A stretch of DNA of 8,227 nt, taken from Nitrososphaeraceae archaeon (GTDB lineage: Archaea > Thermoproteota > Nitrososphaeria > Nitrososphaerales > Nitrososphaeraceae). The stretch covers positions 1-8,227 of the forward strand of contig JAICSL010000059.1 in NCBI GenBank assembly GCA_025936955.1, written 5' to 3'. The translations under genes and the position numbers were made by a program. Below the pieces are notes generated by a model. The model ran no database searches. It had not been told where the DNA came from and saw only the letters and a list, made by a program, of their open reading frames with translations. Of this stretch, positions 1-7,614 are shown piece after piece (position 1 is the stretch's first letter; each line of letters begins with the position of its first letter).

Positions 1-2771
1 TTGGCTATAGAGCCAAACTTGAGCTTATTATGCGACCAGATGGATCAATAGTAGCTAAAATACCTGGATCGCCAGTAGATATTCCACTGATTACTCTAGT
101 AAGGGCTCTTGGATTGGAATCTGATAAGGATATTGCAAATGCAGTTTCTTTAAATAATGAGATTCAAGATGAACTTGAACCATCCTTTGAGAAGGCAGGT
201 GAAATTGTTACTAGTAGAGATGCCATTGTTTACATTAGCAAGAGGATTGCTCCAGGTATGTTGGAAGAGTTCCAGATAAAACGTTCCGAAACTCTATTGG
301 ACTGGGGTTTATTGCCTCATTTAGGTAAAAATCCAGATAACAGGCAAGAAAAGGCGCTTTTCTTGGGCGAGTCTGCAAGCAAATTAATAGAGCTAAAATT
401 GATGTGGATTGATTCTGATGATAAGGATCATTATGGTAACAAACTAGTCAAATTTGCAGGTCAAATGCTTGCTGATCTATTTAGAACAGCATTCAGAAAT
501 TTAATAAGAGACATGAAATATCAGCTGGAGCGATCTGGTCAAAAACGAGGTATCAACGCAGTTGCGGCTGCTGTTAGACCTGGAATTATTTCTGATAAAT
601 TGAATAATGCGATTGCAACTGGTAATTGGGGGCGGGGCAGAGTTGGAGTTACTCAACTGCTCGATAGAACAAATTATATGTCTACTATTAGTCACTTACG
701 TAGGATTCAATCTCCTCTGAGCAGAAGTCAACCTAACTTCGAAGCCAGAGATCTTCACGCTACTCATTTCGGAAGGATTTGCCCGGCTGAAACACCTGAG
801 GGTTCCAATTGTGGTCTTGTAAAGAACCTTGCGCTTTCGGCAATTATTTCTATAAGTGTTTCATCTGCTGAAATCATTGAAAAATTGTTTGAATTGGGAG
901 TAGAGCATGTCGATGAAGCAAATGAAGAATTAAGAAGAATTGGTAGTCGAATATTTGTTGACGGGAGGTTAATTGGGTATGTGGATGATGGCCTTCGCCT
1001 ATCTTCTACATTGCGTGCAATGAGACGATCGGGTAAAATACATCCTCATGTAGGAATATACTTTTATACTTCATTAAATAGAAATGCAACCAAGAGATTA
1101 TACATAAGTTGCAACGCAGGCAGGGTATTAAGACCGTTAGCCATTGTTAAAGACGGGAAACCACTAATGACATCTGAGGTGATTGAGAAGGTTATAAAAA
1201 AGTTCCTTTCATGGCATGATTTGATCTATATGGGTATTATTGAACTAGTTGATGCTAATGAAGAAGAAAATTGTTATATAAGTATTCATCCTAAACAAGT
1301 TGAAACTGCGCATACACACTTGGAAATTTTCCCTTCAGCCATTCTTGGCGTTGGAGCGTCAATTATTCCATATCCTGAACATAATCAATCACCACGAAAT
1401 ACATATGAAAGTGCTATGGCAAAACAGAGTCTTGGCTTCTCCACTCCTTTGATGAATGCTAGCACATATGTCAGACAACATTTGATGTTATATCCTCAGA
1501 CGCCTATGGTAAGTACTAAGGCTATCAATCTATTAGGTCTTGATGATCGTCCTACTGGTCAAAACTGTATCGTGGCAGTACTTCCCTATGAGGGTTATAA
1601 TATCGAAGACGCCGTAGTTTTCAATAAATCATCTGTAGATAGAGGCATGGGTAGAACATTCTTTTATAGAGTGTACGAAGCAGAGGCAAAGCAATATCCA
1701 GGGGGGATGAAAGACAATTTTGAGCTTCCAGCTTCGGATGCAAACATTCGCGGTTATAGAGGTGAAAAAGCATATCGACTCTTGGAACAGGATGGTGCAA
1801 TAATGCATGAAGCAGTGGTTACGGGTGGAGATATTCTAATTGGAAGAACTTCTCCTCCACGATTTATGGAAGAATACAAAGAATTTGACGTCAAAGGCCC
1901 TTACCGTAGAGACACCTCAGTAGGTGTCAGACCATCAGAAAATGGTGTGGTTGATACTGTAGTCATGACCCAATCCGTCGATGGGGGCAAAATGTATAAG
2001 ATAAGGGTACGTGATATGCGTATACCAGAAATCGGTGATAAGTTTGCATCCCGGCACGGACAGAAGGGAGTCGTGGGTATGCTTGTGAACCAGGAAGATT
2101 TACCTTATACTGAAGATGGAGTAGTACCTGATATTATGATAAACCCCCATGCTTTTCCTTCAAGAATGACTGTGGGACAATTTATGGAATCTCTGGGAGG
2201 TAAAGCAGCTTCTCTAAGAGGAAGAATAGTAGATGGGTCTGCATTTCTAGGCGAAAAACTGAATGATCTCAAAAATGTAATGGAAAGTTATGGATTCAAA
2301 CAAACTGGAAAAGAAATTATGTATGATGGTAGAACAGGAAAAAGGTTTCCGACTGACGTATATGTAGGTGTGGTATACTATCAAAAATTGCATCATATGG
2401 TAGCTGATAAGATTCATAGCAGAGCGAGAGGGCAAGTCCAAATGCTTACGAAGCAGCCGACAGAAGGAAGAGCTCGTGGCGGAGGGCTCCGATTCGGTGA
2501 AATGGAAAGAGACTGCCTTATAGCTTATGGGGCCTCAATGATGTTAAAGGATAGGCTACTTGAAGAATCAGACAAGGCAGAAGTTAACATTTGTGAAAGA
2601 TGTGGACTTTTGGCCTATTATGATGTCAAACAGAGAAGATACGTGTGCAGGGTTTGTGGAGAAAGGGCAAAGATATCATCAGTGGTTATAGCATACGCAT
2701 TTAAATTACTGTTACAAGAAATGATGAGTTTGAATGTAGCTCCTCGTTTGCTACCGAAGGAGAAAGTCTAG
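1..2771 (+). CDS. rpoB: DNA-directed RNA polymerase subunit B (RpoB), 5'-truncated by the window edge
   Basis: Second-largest polymerase subunit; with RpoA it forms the active-site cleft and binds DNA, nascent RNA and NTPs. The frame is open from base 3 and already in conserved RpoB sequence, so the ATG at 30 is an internal methionine, not the start. About 922 residues are present; archaeal RpoB is usually about 1100-1150, so roughly 200 N-terminal residues lie upstream. Visible signatures: SHLRRIQSPLSR in the fork region (~687-725), HFGRICPAETPEGSNCGL (765-818), DDRPTGQNCIVAVLPYEGYN (~1542-1601), GDKFASRHGQKGVVG of the hybrid-binding domain (2034-2078), TEGRARGGGLRFGEMERD (~2460-2513), and a C-terminal zinc ribbon CxxC-x14-CxxC (~2592-2657). 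The chain is continuous across the place (~900-1000) where many methanogens and haloarchaea split B''/B'. It ends with TAG, 26 bp before rpoA, implying one transcript. No intein or frameshift is seen. Confidence 0.98.
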   Translation, partial: GYRAKLELIMRPDGSIVAKIPGSPVDIPLITLVRALGLESDKDIANAVSLNNEIQDELEPSFEKAGEIVTSRDAIVYISKRIAPGMLEEFQIKRSETLLDWGLLPHLGKNPDNRQEKALFLGESASKLIELKLMWIDSDDKDHYGNKLVKFAGQMLADLFRTAFRNLIRDMKYQLERSGQKRGINAVAAAVRPGIISDKLNNAIATGNWGRGRVGVTQLLDRTNYMSTISHLRRIQSPLSRSQPNFEARDLHATHFGRICPAETPEGSNCGLVKNLALSAIISISVSSAEIIEKLFELGVEHVDEANEELRRIGSRIFVDGRLIGYVDDGLRLSSTLRAMRRSGKIHPHVGIYFYTSLNRNATKRLYISCNAGRVLRPLAIVKDGKPLMTSEVIEKVIKKFLSWHDLIYMGIIELVDANEEENCYISIHPKQVETAHTHLEIFPSAILGVGASIIPYPEHNQSPRNTYESAMAKQSLGFSTPLMNASTYVRQHLMLYPQTPMVSTKAINLLGLDDRPTGQNCIVAVLPYEGYNIEDAVVFNKSSVDRGMGRTFFYRVYEAEAKQYPGGMKDNFELPASDANIRGYRGEKAYRLLEQDGAIMHEAVVTGGDILIGRTSPPRFMEEYKEFDVKGPYRRDTSVGVRPSENGVVDTVVMTQSVDGGKMYKIRVRDMRIPEIGDKFASRHGQKGVVGMLVNQEDLPYTEDGVVPDIMINPHAFPSRMTVGQFMESLGGKAASLRGRIVDGSAFLGEKLNDLKNVMESYGFKQTGKEIMYDGRTGKRFPTDVYVGVVYYQKLHHMVADKIHSRARGQVQMLTKQPTEGRARGGGLRFGEMERDCLIAYGASMMLKDRLLEESDKAEVNICERCGLLAYYDVKQRRYVCRVCGERAKISSVVIAYAFKLLLQEMMSLNVAPRLLPKEKV

Positions 2772-2780
2772 AAATATAAT

Positions 2781-2792
2781 AGGAGCTAGGAT
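2781..2792 (+). promoter_or_regulatory. Shine-Dalgarno region of rpoA
   Basis: The short rpoB-rpoA gap contains AGGAG (2781-2785), complementary to the archaeal 16S rRNA 3' end but 12 nt from the ATG. A second partial match, AGGAT (2788-2792), is 5 nt away. One of them probably serves the rpoA start at 2798. The gap is too short for a separate archaeal promoter with a leader, which supports co-transcription with rpoB. Confidence 0.5.
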
Positions 2793-2797
2793 TTAAA

Positions 2798-5700
2798 ATG
2801 GAAGAATCGGTAAAAATTCTGGGCGGCATAAAGTTTAGTGTATGGTCTCCAGTTGAAGTTCGCAAGTTTAGTGTTGCTGAAATTACCGCTCCGGAAACAT
2901 ATGATGAAGACGGAATGTCTGTTCAGGGAGGCTTGATGGATAATCGTCTTGGGACACTGGAACCAGGACAAAAATGTGCTACGTGTGGCAATACTTCCGC
3001 AAAATGTCCGGGTCATTTTGGCCATATCGAATTAGCAGAACCAGTATTACATATTGCATTCGTCGATGATATTCACAAGCTCCTTTTGATTACATGTAGA
3101 TCTTGCAATAGGATAAAACTAGAATTCGAAGACTTGACTAAATACAAAGATCTAAGAGACAGCAAGGCAGCATATGCAGTACTAACATTAGAAAATGTGA
3201 AAGATGAAATTATTGAAAAGGCAAAAAAAATAAAAGTTTGTCCACACTGCCACAGGGAACAATATGACTTGATATTTACAAAACCAACTATCTTCGTCGA
3301 GAAAACTGAGGCTGGCGAAAACAGGCTCCTCCCAATTACGATTAGAGAAAGACTAGTTCATATTCTAGACGATGACCTCACGCTTCTAGGATATGATCCT
3401 AAAACTGCTCGGCCAGAGTGGTTTGTCATGCAAGTTTTACCCGTACCGCCGGTAACTGTTAGACCTTCTATAATACTCGAAACCGGCATCAGATCTGAAG
3501 ACGATTTAACCCACAAGCTTGTAGACATCATAAGAGTAAACCAGAGGTTGAAAGAAAGCAAAGAGGCAGGAACTCCTCCACTTATAGTTCAGGATTTGGT
3601 GGATCTGTTACAATATCATGTGACTACCTATTTTGATAACGAGGTTTCGGGAATTCCACAAGCTCATCACCGATCGGGTAGACCGCTCAAGACTTTGACC
3701 CAGAGATTGAAGGGGAAAGAAGGTAGATTTAGAGGTTCACTTTCCGGTAAAAGGGTAGACTTTTCGAGTAGGACTGTAATATCTCCGGACCCCAATCTGG
3801 CAATTTCCAATGTTGGAGTTCCGGTCGATGTCTCGAAGAAACTTACTATTCCAGAGACTGTATCTCATTGGAATCTTACAAGGCTGAAGAAATTGGTTAT
3901 AAATGGTCCCAATGTATACCCCGGTGCTAACTATATTATCAGGCCTGACGGTGTCAAAATTAGACTAGATTATGTGAGTGACCGAAATACTATTGCTGAT
4001 TCGCTATCCGCTGGGTATCTGGTAGAGAGGCATTTATCAGATGGTGACATAGTAATTTTTAACCGACAGCCTTCACTGCATAGAATGTCCATTATGGCTC
4101 ATTATGTAAAAGTACTGCCATATCGTACATTTAGATTACATCCTGCGGTATGTCCACCGTACAACGCTGATTTCGATGGAGATGAAATGAATTTGCACGT
4201 ACCACAAAGCGAAGAAGCACGTGCGGAATCAGCTCTTTTGATGAGAGTACAGGATCAACTGATTTCGCCAAGATATGGAGGACCAATTATTGGAGGAATA
4301 AGAGATTTTATCACTGGCGCATTTATACTAACTCAGGATGAAAGTACACTTACAAAAGAAGAATTTGCAAACTTAGCTTTAATAGGCGGGTTCAATGGCG
4401 TTCTTCCAGAACCAAAGATAAATAGAGAGGGAGGTAACCGTTATTCTGGCAAACAACTCTTCTCTCTTTTTCTTCCAAAGGACTTCAACTTTATAATTTC
4501 ATCAAAATGGAATAAAGCATCAAAACATGGGGGAAAAGATGTAATCATAAAGAACGGGGAACTGATTAGCGGAGTCATAGATAAAGCTTCTATTGGTGCA
4601 GAAGAACCAGACAGTGTTCTGCATAGAATTGCAAAGGATTACGGAAATGATACAGCAAGGAAATTCCTTGATTCTATTCTTATAATGTTAAAAACCTACA
4701 TTACACATCAGGGATTCACTTACGGTTATTCAGATCTCTGGTTAACTGACGCAACAAGACAAGAAATTAGCGACGTAATTAAAAGGGCTTATGAAAAGGT
4801 GCATGAGTTAACAGAGCAGTATGATGATGGAACACTGCCGTTGACACGAGGTCTTGCACCACAAGAAGCACTAGAGCTTTATGTTGTAAATGAATTGTCT
4901 AGAGCTAGAGATCGAGCCGGTAAAACCGCTGATAGGGCATTTCCTGATAATAATTCTGGCATTATAATGGCGTCCACCGGTGCAAGAGGGTCTACTCTTA
5001 ATATTGGTCAAATGACAGCTGCTCTAGGACAACAATCTATTAGAGGAAAGAGGATCCATAAAGGATATCATAATAGATCCCTTCCACACTTCAAGACAAA
5101 TGATCCAAATCCTGATGCTAAAGGATTCGTAAAGTCAAATTACAGGGATGGCTTGAGTCTTTTAGAGTTCTTTTTTCATGCAATGGGTGGAAGGGAAGGA
5201 TTAGTAGACACTGCGGTCAGAACTCAACAATCTGGCTATATGCAAAGAAGATTGATTAATGCACTTGAACATTTAAAAATAGAATATGATCAGACAGTAA
5301 GAGATCCTCATGGAAACATTATCCAGTATATCTATGGAGAAGACGGTATAGATCCAGCAAAAAGCGACCATGGAGAAGCTGTTAACGTTTCCAGATTGAT
5401 TGAAAGTGAATCAGTAATTGACGAAGGTAAAAAGGCTACGGAACATGAAATAAAGAGTATAATGGAAAAATATACATCAGGTCTTAATCCGCGATTAGAG
5501 AATAATTTGAAAGTAGCACTGTTTGAGAATAGATTGAGTAGAGAAGGTGTCGAGAAAGTATTGAAAAAAACTATAGATCTTGTTGAAAAGGCCATGGCAG
5601 AACCTGGGGAAGCAGTCGGCGTCGTGACTGCCCAATCTATTGGCGAGCCAGGTACACAGATGACCCTGAGAACATTTCACTTTGCTGGTGTAAAGGAAAG

Positions 5701-6607
5701 AAACGTTACTCTAGGTCTTCCGAGATTGATTGAACTAGTGGATGCTCGAAAGAAACCCGTTACTCCAACTATGGATATTTATCTTGACAAAGATCATAAA
5801 ATATCAAGAGAAAAAGCACTTGAAGTTGCTAGGGAAATTTTGTTTACTCGAGTTAGCGACTTGATCGAAAAGATGGATACTGATTACGTCGGAATATTAA
5901 CCTTTTATCTGTCTGAGGCAAAGCTATCAGAGAGAGGATGCGAATTAGATGAAGTGTACGAAGTATTAGAAAGTTCAAAGAAAAAGTATGAGATTTCCAA
6001 GAACGAGAAAAAGAATTTTATCAAAATTAACATTCCTGATGAACCAGACGCACAGACTCTTTTAACAATGAGGAATAAATTACTAAACATAAGGGTCAAA
6101 GGTGTTCCTGATATTGAAAGAGTTACTATAGTCAAACAAGGTGATGAGTGGGTGATTCAAACTGCTGGATCTAATCTTGCAAAAGTGGTGGCAATCACTG
6201 GAGTTGATACTTCTAGAATTACTACAAATAACGTTTACGAAATATGGCAAACACTTGGCATTGAAGCTGCTAGGACAGCCCTCGTTAAGGAGATTACGAA
6301 CACATTAGAAGAACAAGGACTTGAGGTTGATAGTAGGCACATAATGCTGGTAGCAGATCTTATGACCTCAAAGGGATATTTACAACAAATAGGTAGACAT
6401 GGGATTGCAGGAACAAAGACATCAGTTCTGGCAAGAGCCGCATTCGAAATCACGGTTCCGACAATTGCCAAAGCGGCTTTGGAAGGGCAAATTGAAACAC
6501 TAAGGGGTGTAACAGAAAACGTTATAGTTGGGGCAACAGTTCCAGTAGGAACTGGAATGGTAGATCTTTACATGAAGGTGAAAGAACAAAATGCTGAAGA
6601 TAATTGA
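2798..6607 (+). CDS. rpoA: DNA-directed RNA polymerase largest subunit, unsplit A'+A'' (RpoA)
   Basis: Catalytic largest subunit (beta-prime/Rpb1 homologue), 1269 residues. N-terminal zinc sites: C60xxC63...C70xxH73 and C100xxC103...C148xxC151. The active-site loop NADFDGDEMN (456-465; bases 4163-4192) carries the three Mg-binding aspartates D458, D460 and D462. The bridge helix lies around 785-825 (FFFHAMGGREGLVDTAVRT). The trigger-loop region is 937-976, with AQSIGEPGTQMTLRTFHFAG intact. The C-terminal part has IGRHGIAGTKTSVLARAAFE and ends near GTGMVDLYMK. Most archaea break this protein into RpoA1 and RpoA2 shortly after QYIYGEDGIDP. Here the frame continues through that point (~5340-5470) with no stop, Shine-Dalgarno or restart, so A' and A'' form one protein as in Thaumarchaeota and as in bacterial and eukaryotic homologues. 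The start is the ATG 26 bp after rpoB; the end overlaps rpl30e by 17 bp. All catalytic residues are present and no intein is seen. Confidence 0.98.
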   Translation: MEESVKILGGIKFSVWSPVEVRKFSVAEITAPETYDEDGMSVQGGLMDNRLGTLEPGQKCATCGNTSAKCPGHFGHIELAEPVLHIAFVDDIHKLLLITCRSCNRIKLEFEDLTKYKDLRDSKAAYAVLTLENVKDEIIEKAKKIKVCPHCHREQYDLIFTKPTIFVEKTEAGENRLLPITIRERLVHILDDDLTLLGYDPKTARPEWFVMQVLPVPPVTVRPSIILETGIRSEDDLTHKLVDIIRVNQRLKESKEAGTPPLIVQDLVDLLQYHVTTYFDNEVSGIPQAHHRSGRPLKTLTQRLKGKEGRFRGSLSGKRVDFSSRTVISPDPNLAISNVGVPVDVSKKLTIPETVSHWNLTRLKKLVINGPNVYPGANYIIRPDGVKIRLDYVSDRNTIADSLSAGYLVERHLSDGDIVIFNRQPSLHRMSIMAHYVKVLPYRTFRLHPAVCPPYNADFDGDEMNLHVPQSEEARAESALLMRVQDQLISPRYGGPIIGGIRDFITGAFILTQDESTLTKEEFANLALIGGFNGVLPEPKINREGGNRYSGKQLFSLFLPKDFNFIISSKWNKASKHGGKDVIIKNGELISGVIDKASIGAEEPDSVLHRIAKDYGNDTARKFLDSILIMLKTYITHQGFTYGYSDLWLTDATRQEISDVIKRAYEKVHELTEQYDDGTLPLTRGLAPQEALELYVVNELSRARDRAGKTADRAFPDNNSGIIMASTGARGSTLNIGQMTAALGQQSIRGKRIHKGYHNRSLPHFKTNDPNPDAKGFVKSNYRDGLSLLEFFFHAMGGREGLVDTAVRTQQSGYMQRRLINALEHLKIEYDQTVRDPHGNIIQYIYGEDGIDPAKSDHGEAVNVSRLIESESVIDEGKKATEHEIKSIMEKYTSGLNPRLENNLKVALFENRLSREGVEKVLKKTIDLVEKAMAEPGEAVGVVTAQSIGEPGTQMTLRTFHFAGVKERNVTLGLPRLIELVDARKKPVTPTMDIYLDKDHKISREKALEVAREILFTRVSDLIEKMDTDYVGILTFYLSEAKLSERGCELDEVYEVLESSKKKYEISKNEKKNFIKINIPDEPDAQTLLTMRNKLLNIRVKGVPDIERVTIVKQGDEWVIQTAGSNLAKVVAITGVDTSRITTNNVYEIWQTLGIEAARTALVKEITNTLEEQGLEVDSRHIMLVADLMTSKGYLQQIGRHGIAGTKTSVLARAAFEITVPTIAKAALEGQIETLRGVTENVIVGATVPVGTGMVDLYMKVKEQNAEDN
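6577..6581 (+). promoter_or_regulatory. Shine-Dalgarno of rpl30e, inside rpoA
   Basis: GGTGA matches the anti-Shine-Dalgarno end of archaeal 16S rRNA and stands 9 nt before the ATG at 6591. It lies within the last codons of rpoA. This supports the overlapping start and suggests that rpl30e translation is coupled to ribosomes finishing rpoA. Confidence 0.6.
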
Positions 6608-6920
6608 AAAGGCTATTAAAAATGCGATCTCTACTAACAAATACAAGACTGGAACCAAAGAGGTATTTAAGTCTATAAAAGGCTCAAAACTATTGGTTAC
6701 GTCCAGTTCTATACCCTCGAAAGATCGAAAGAAAGTGGAAGAATATGCCAAATCATTTGATATTCCCATCTATAACTTTGAGGGTAATTCAGTACAATTA
6801 GGAAAGATATGTAATAGACCATATCGAGTTATGGTCATATCTCTAAAAACCGGCACAAACGAAGAGATTGATTATATAGTATCTGAAATAGAAAAGGAAA
6901 AAACAGGAAGGAATGCTTAG
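6591..6920 (+). CDS. rpl30e: 50S ribosomal protein L30e
   Basis: A 109-residue protein of the L7Ae/L30e/S12e RNA-binding family. In archaeal large subunits L30e binds kink-turn RNA. Family signatures are GTKEVFKSIKGSKLLVTSSS (residues 21-40; helix and strand around the RNA-binding face), an IP then charged helix (41-55), PIYNFEGNSVQLGKICNRPY (59-78) and a hydrophobic strand RVMVIS (79-84). Archaeal L30e is usually about 100 residues; the small excess is a Lys/Glu-rich C-terminal tail. The start at 6591 is chosen for its Shine-Dalgarno at 6577 and because the N-terminal helix begins there; it overlaps rpoA by 17 bp in another frame. Placement between rpoA and nusA is the standard archaeal order, which separates it from L7Ae itself. 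The gene name rests on motif recognition plus context. Confidence 0.92.
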   Translation: MLKIIEKAIKNAISTNKYKTGTKEVFKSIKGSKLLVTSSSIPSKDRKKVEEYAKSFDIPIYNFEGNSVQLGKICNRPYRVMVISLKTGTNEEIDYIVSEIEKEKTGRNA

Positions 6921-6936
6921 TTGCATTAATTGTACA

Positions 6937-7014
6937 CTCATGGGTTGCTGGAAGTTAATCAATTTAGGCTATCCTAATTCTAAATAATTGTTGGAGCCGT
7001 AAAAACCCCATGAG
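6937..7014 (+). repeat. Long-range inverted repeat enclosing the spacer hairpin
   Basis: CTCATGGG (6937-6944) is exactly complementary to CCCATGAG (7007-7014). TT (6945-6946) can add two pairs with AA (7004-7005) across one bulged C (7006). The closed RNA would enclose the TTAGG/CCTAA hairpin. The 3' arm contains the ATG at 7010. The pairing is seen in the sequence; any function is inference. Confidence 0.4.
6964..6977 (+). repeat. Short hairpin in the rpl30e-nusA spacer
   Basis: TTAGG-CTAT-CCTAA is a perfect 5-bp inverted repeat with a 4-nt loop, lying inside the larger dyad 6937-7014. The stem is short and AT-containing, and no T-tract follows, so it does not look like an intrinsic terminator. 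It may be a minor RNA structure or chance. Confidence 0.4.
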
Positions 7015-7050
7015 GAATTCCGCACAGAACTCTATAGCTAGGCATCAAGA

Positions 7051-7058
7051 CTTAAATT
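7051..7058 (+). promoter_or_regulatory. Candidate TATA box for an internal nusA promoter
   Basis: CTTAAATT resembles the archaeal TATA consensus (TTTAWA-type), preceded by a purine-containing CATCAAGA that could act as a weak BRE. Transcription would then start near 7075-7085, giving a leader of about 50 nt before the ATG at 7135. A second AT-rich candidate, CTAAATAA (6980-6987), would give a leader of about 125 nt. In DNA this AT-rich such matches arise by chance. Confidence 0.25.
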
Positions 7059-7119
7059 GGACTTCAATCAGCATGAGTTATCGCTTGATATTATTGTCAT
7101 GTTGTCGCCAATACTATTC

Positions 7120-7125
7120 GAGAGG
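7120..7125 (+). promoter_or_regulatory. Shine-Dalgarno deciding the nusA start
   Basis: GAGAGG (core GAGG, 7122-7125) lies 9 nt before ATG 7135. Neither the ATG at 7099 nor the TTG at 7057 has a comparable motif, so this site favours 7135. AGAG (7121-7124) could pair weakly with CTCT (7131-7134), partly masking the motif; the stem is only 4 bp. Confidence 0.55.
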
Positions 7126-7134
7126 CTATACTCT

Positions 7135-7614
7135 ATGACGGAGAAAATAAAATTAACTTCAGATGAGTTACGTTTAATGTCTCTTTTTCAGAGTATAACT
7201 AGTGCTACGGCAAGGGACTGTATCATGGATGAAAGAATGGATCGTGTTATTTTTGTAGTCAACAAAGGTCATATGGGTCTTGCGATCGGAAAAGGTGGAG
7301 CTACGATCAAGCAACTCCAAAATGTCGTTGCAAAAAAGGTAGAACTTGTAGAATATTCTGATGAACCTGCAGAGTTCATTCGCAATATATTAAATACTGA
7401 TTTAGTTAATGAAGTAAGGATAATCGATAGAATGGATGGAACAAAACAGGCAATTGTGGTCGTTGATACAAAAAGGAAGGGAGTGGTTGTCGGTAGAGAT
7501 GGCAGAAATGCAGAAAAGGCTAGGCTACTTGCAAGAAGGTATTTTCAGATATCTAGCGTACTCATAATAGGCCCAGAACAAACTACAAATAACAAGTATC
7601 AGGTGAATATGTGA
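7135..7614 (+). CDS. nusA: Archaeal NusA-like transcription factor (two KH domains)
   Basis: A 159-residue RNA-binding protein matching the short archaeal NusA, which has tandem KH domains but lacks the N-terminal polymerase-binding and S1 domains of bacterial NusA. The N-terminus, IKLTSDELRLMSLFQSITSA (5-24), is the usual archaeal opening. KH1 contains VVNKGHMGLAIGKGG with its GxxG loop at 52-55. KH2 contains KGVVVGRDGRNAEKARLLAR with its GRDG loop at 120-123. Both loops keep the glycines and basic residue typical of nucleic-acid contact. The start ATG 7135 is chosen over the longer open frame (TTG 7057 or ATG 7099) because of the Shine-Dalgarno at 7120 and because conserved sequence begins there. 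TGA at 7612 abuts the rps12 ATG with no gap, so the two are probably translationally coupled. Exact cellular role in archaea is less well established than in bacteria. Confidence 0.93.
   Translation: MTEKIKLTSDELRLMSLFQSITSATARDCIMDERMDRVIFVVNKGHMGLAIGKGGATIKQLQNVVAKKVELVEYSDEPAEFIRNILNTDLVNEVRIIDRMDGTKQAIVVVDTKRKGVVVGRDGRNAEKARLLARRYFQISSVLIIGPEQTTNNKYQVNM
7601..7606 (+). promoter_or_regulatory. Shine-Dalgarno of rps12, inside nusA
   Basis: AGGTGA lies 8 nt before ATG 7615 and within the last codons of nusA. It fixes the rps12 start and fits reinitiation or coupling after the nusA TGA (7612-7614). Confidence 0.65.

Larger units (their letters stand above)
6921..7134 (+). other. rpl30e-nusA intergenic spacer (possible leader)
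   Basis: The only non-coding stretch of note, 214 bp between the rpl30e stop and the preferred nusA start. It contains a small hairpin (6964-6977), a longer-range dyad (6937-6946 with 7004-7014), weak TATA-like elements, and the nusA Shine-Dalgarno at its end. There is no tRNA-like T-arm, no clear T-rich archaeal terminator, and no convincing C/D-box pair. Two plus-strand frames are open across its second half: a 42-codon frame from 7010, and an in-frame upstream extension of nusA from 7042. Neither encodes anything I recognise. Confidence 0.6.

Noticed and set aside
1..16. Perfect hairpin TTGGCT-ATAG-AGCCAA at the window start
   Set aside because: It lies in the conserved RpoB coding frame, with no T-tract or start after it. 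Most likely a coincidence of codons.
2786..3025. Minus-strand open frames opposite rpoB, rpoA, rpl30e and rps12 (this is one example)
   Set aside because: All are short and lie opposite conserved coding sequence. They show no recognisable domain and are expected by chance in AT-rich genes.
1..6607. Inteins in the RNA polymerase subunits, which occur in some archaea
   Set aside because: The conserved RpoB and RpoA motifs are contiguous, the lengths are normal, and there are no splicing-type Cys/His-Asn junctions or endonuclease-like insertions.
7042..7134. In-frame N-terminal extension of nusA from TTG 7057 or ATG 7099
   Set aside because: The frame is open, but neither start has a Shine-Dalgarno. 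The extension is hydrophobic and unlike archaeal NusA N-termini, while 7135 has GAGAGG at good spacing and begins the conserved sequence.
6921..7134. tRNA or box C/D sRNA in the rpl30e-nusA spacer
   Set aside because: There is no T-arm (GGTTC-type) motif or acceptor pairing on either strand. ATGAGGA is only a poor C-box match, with no properly placed D box.
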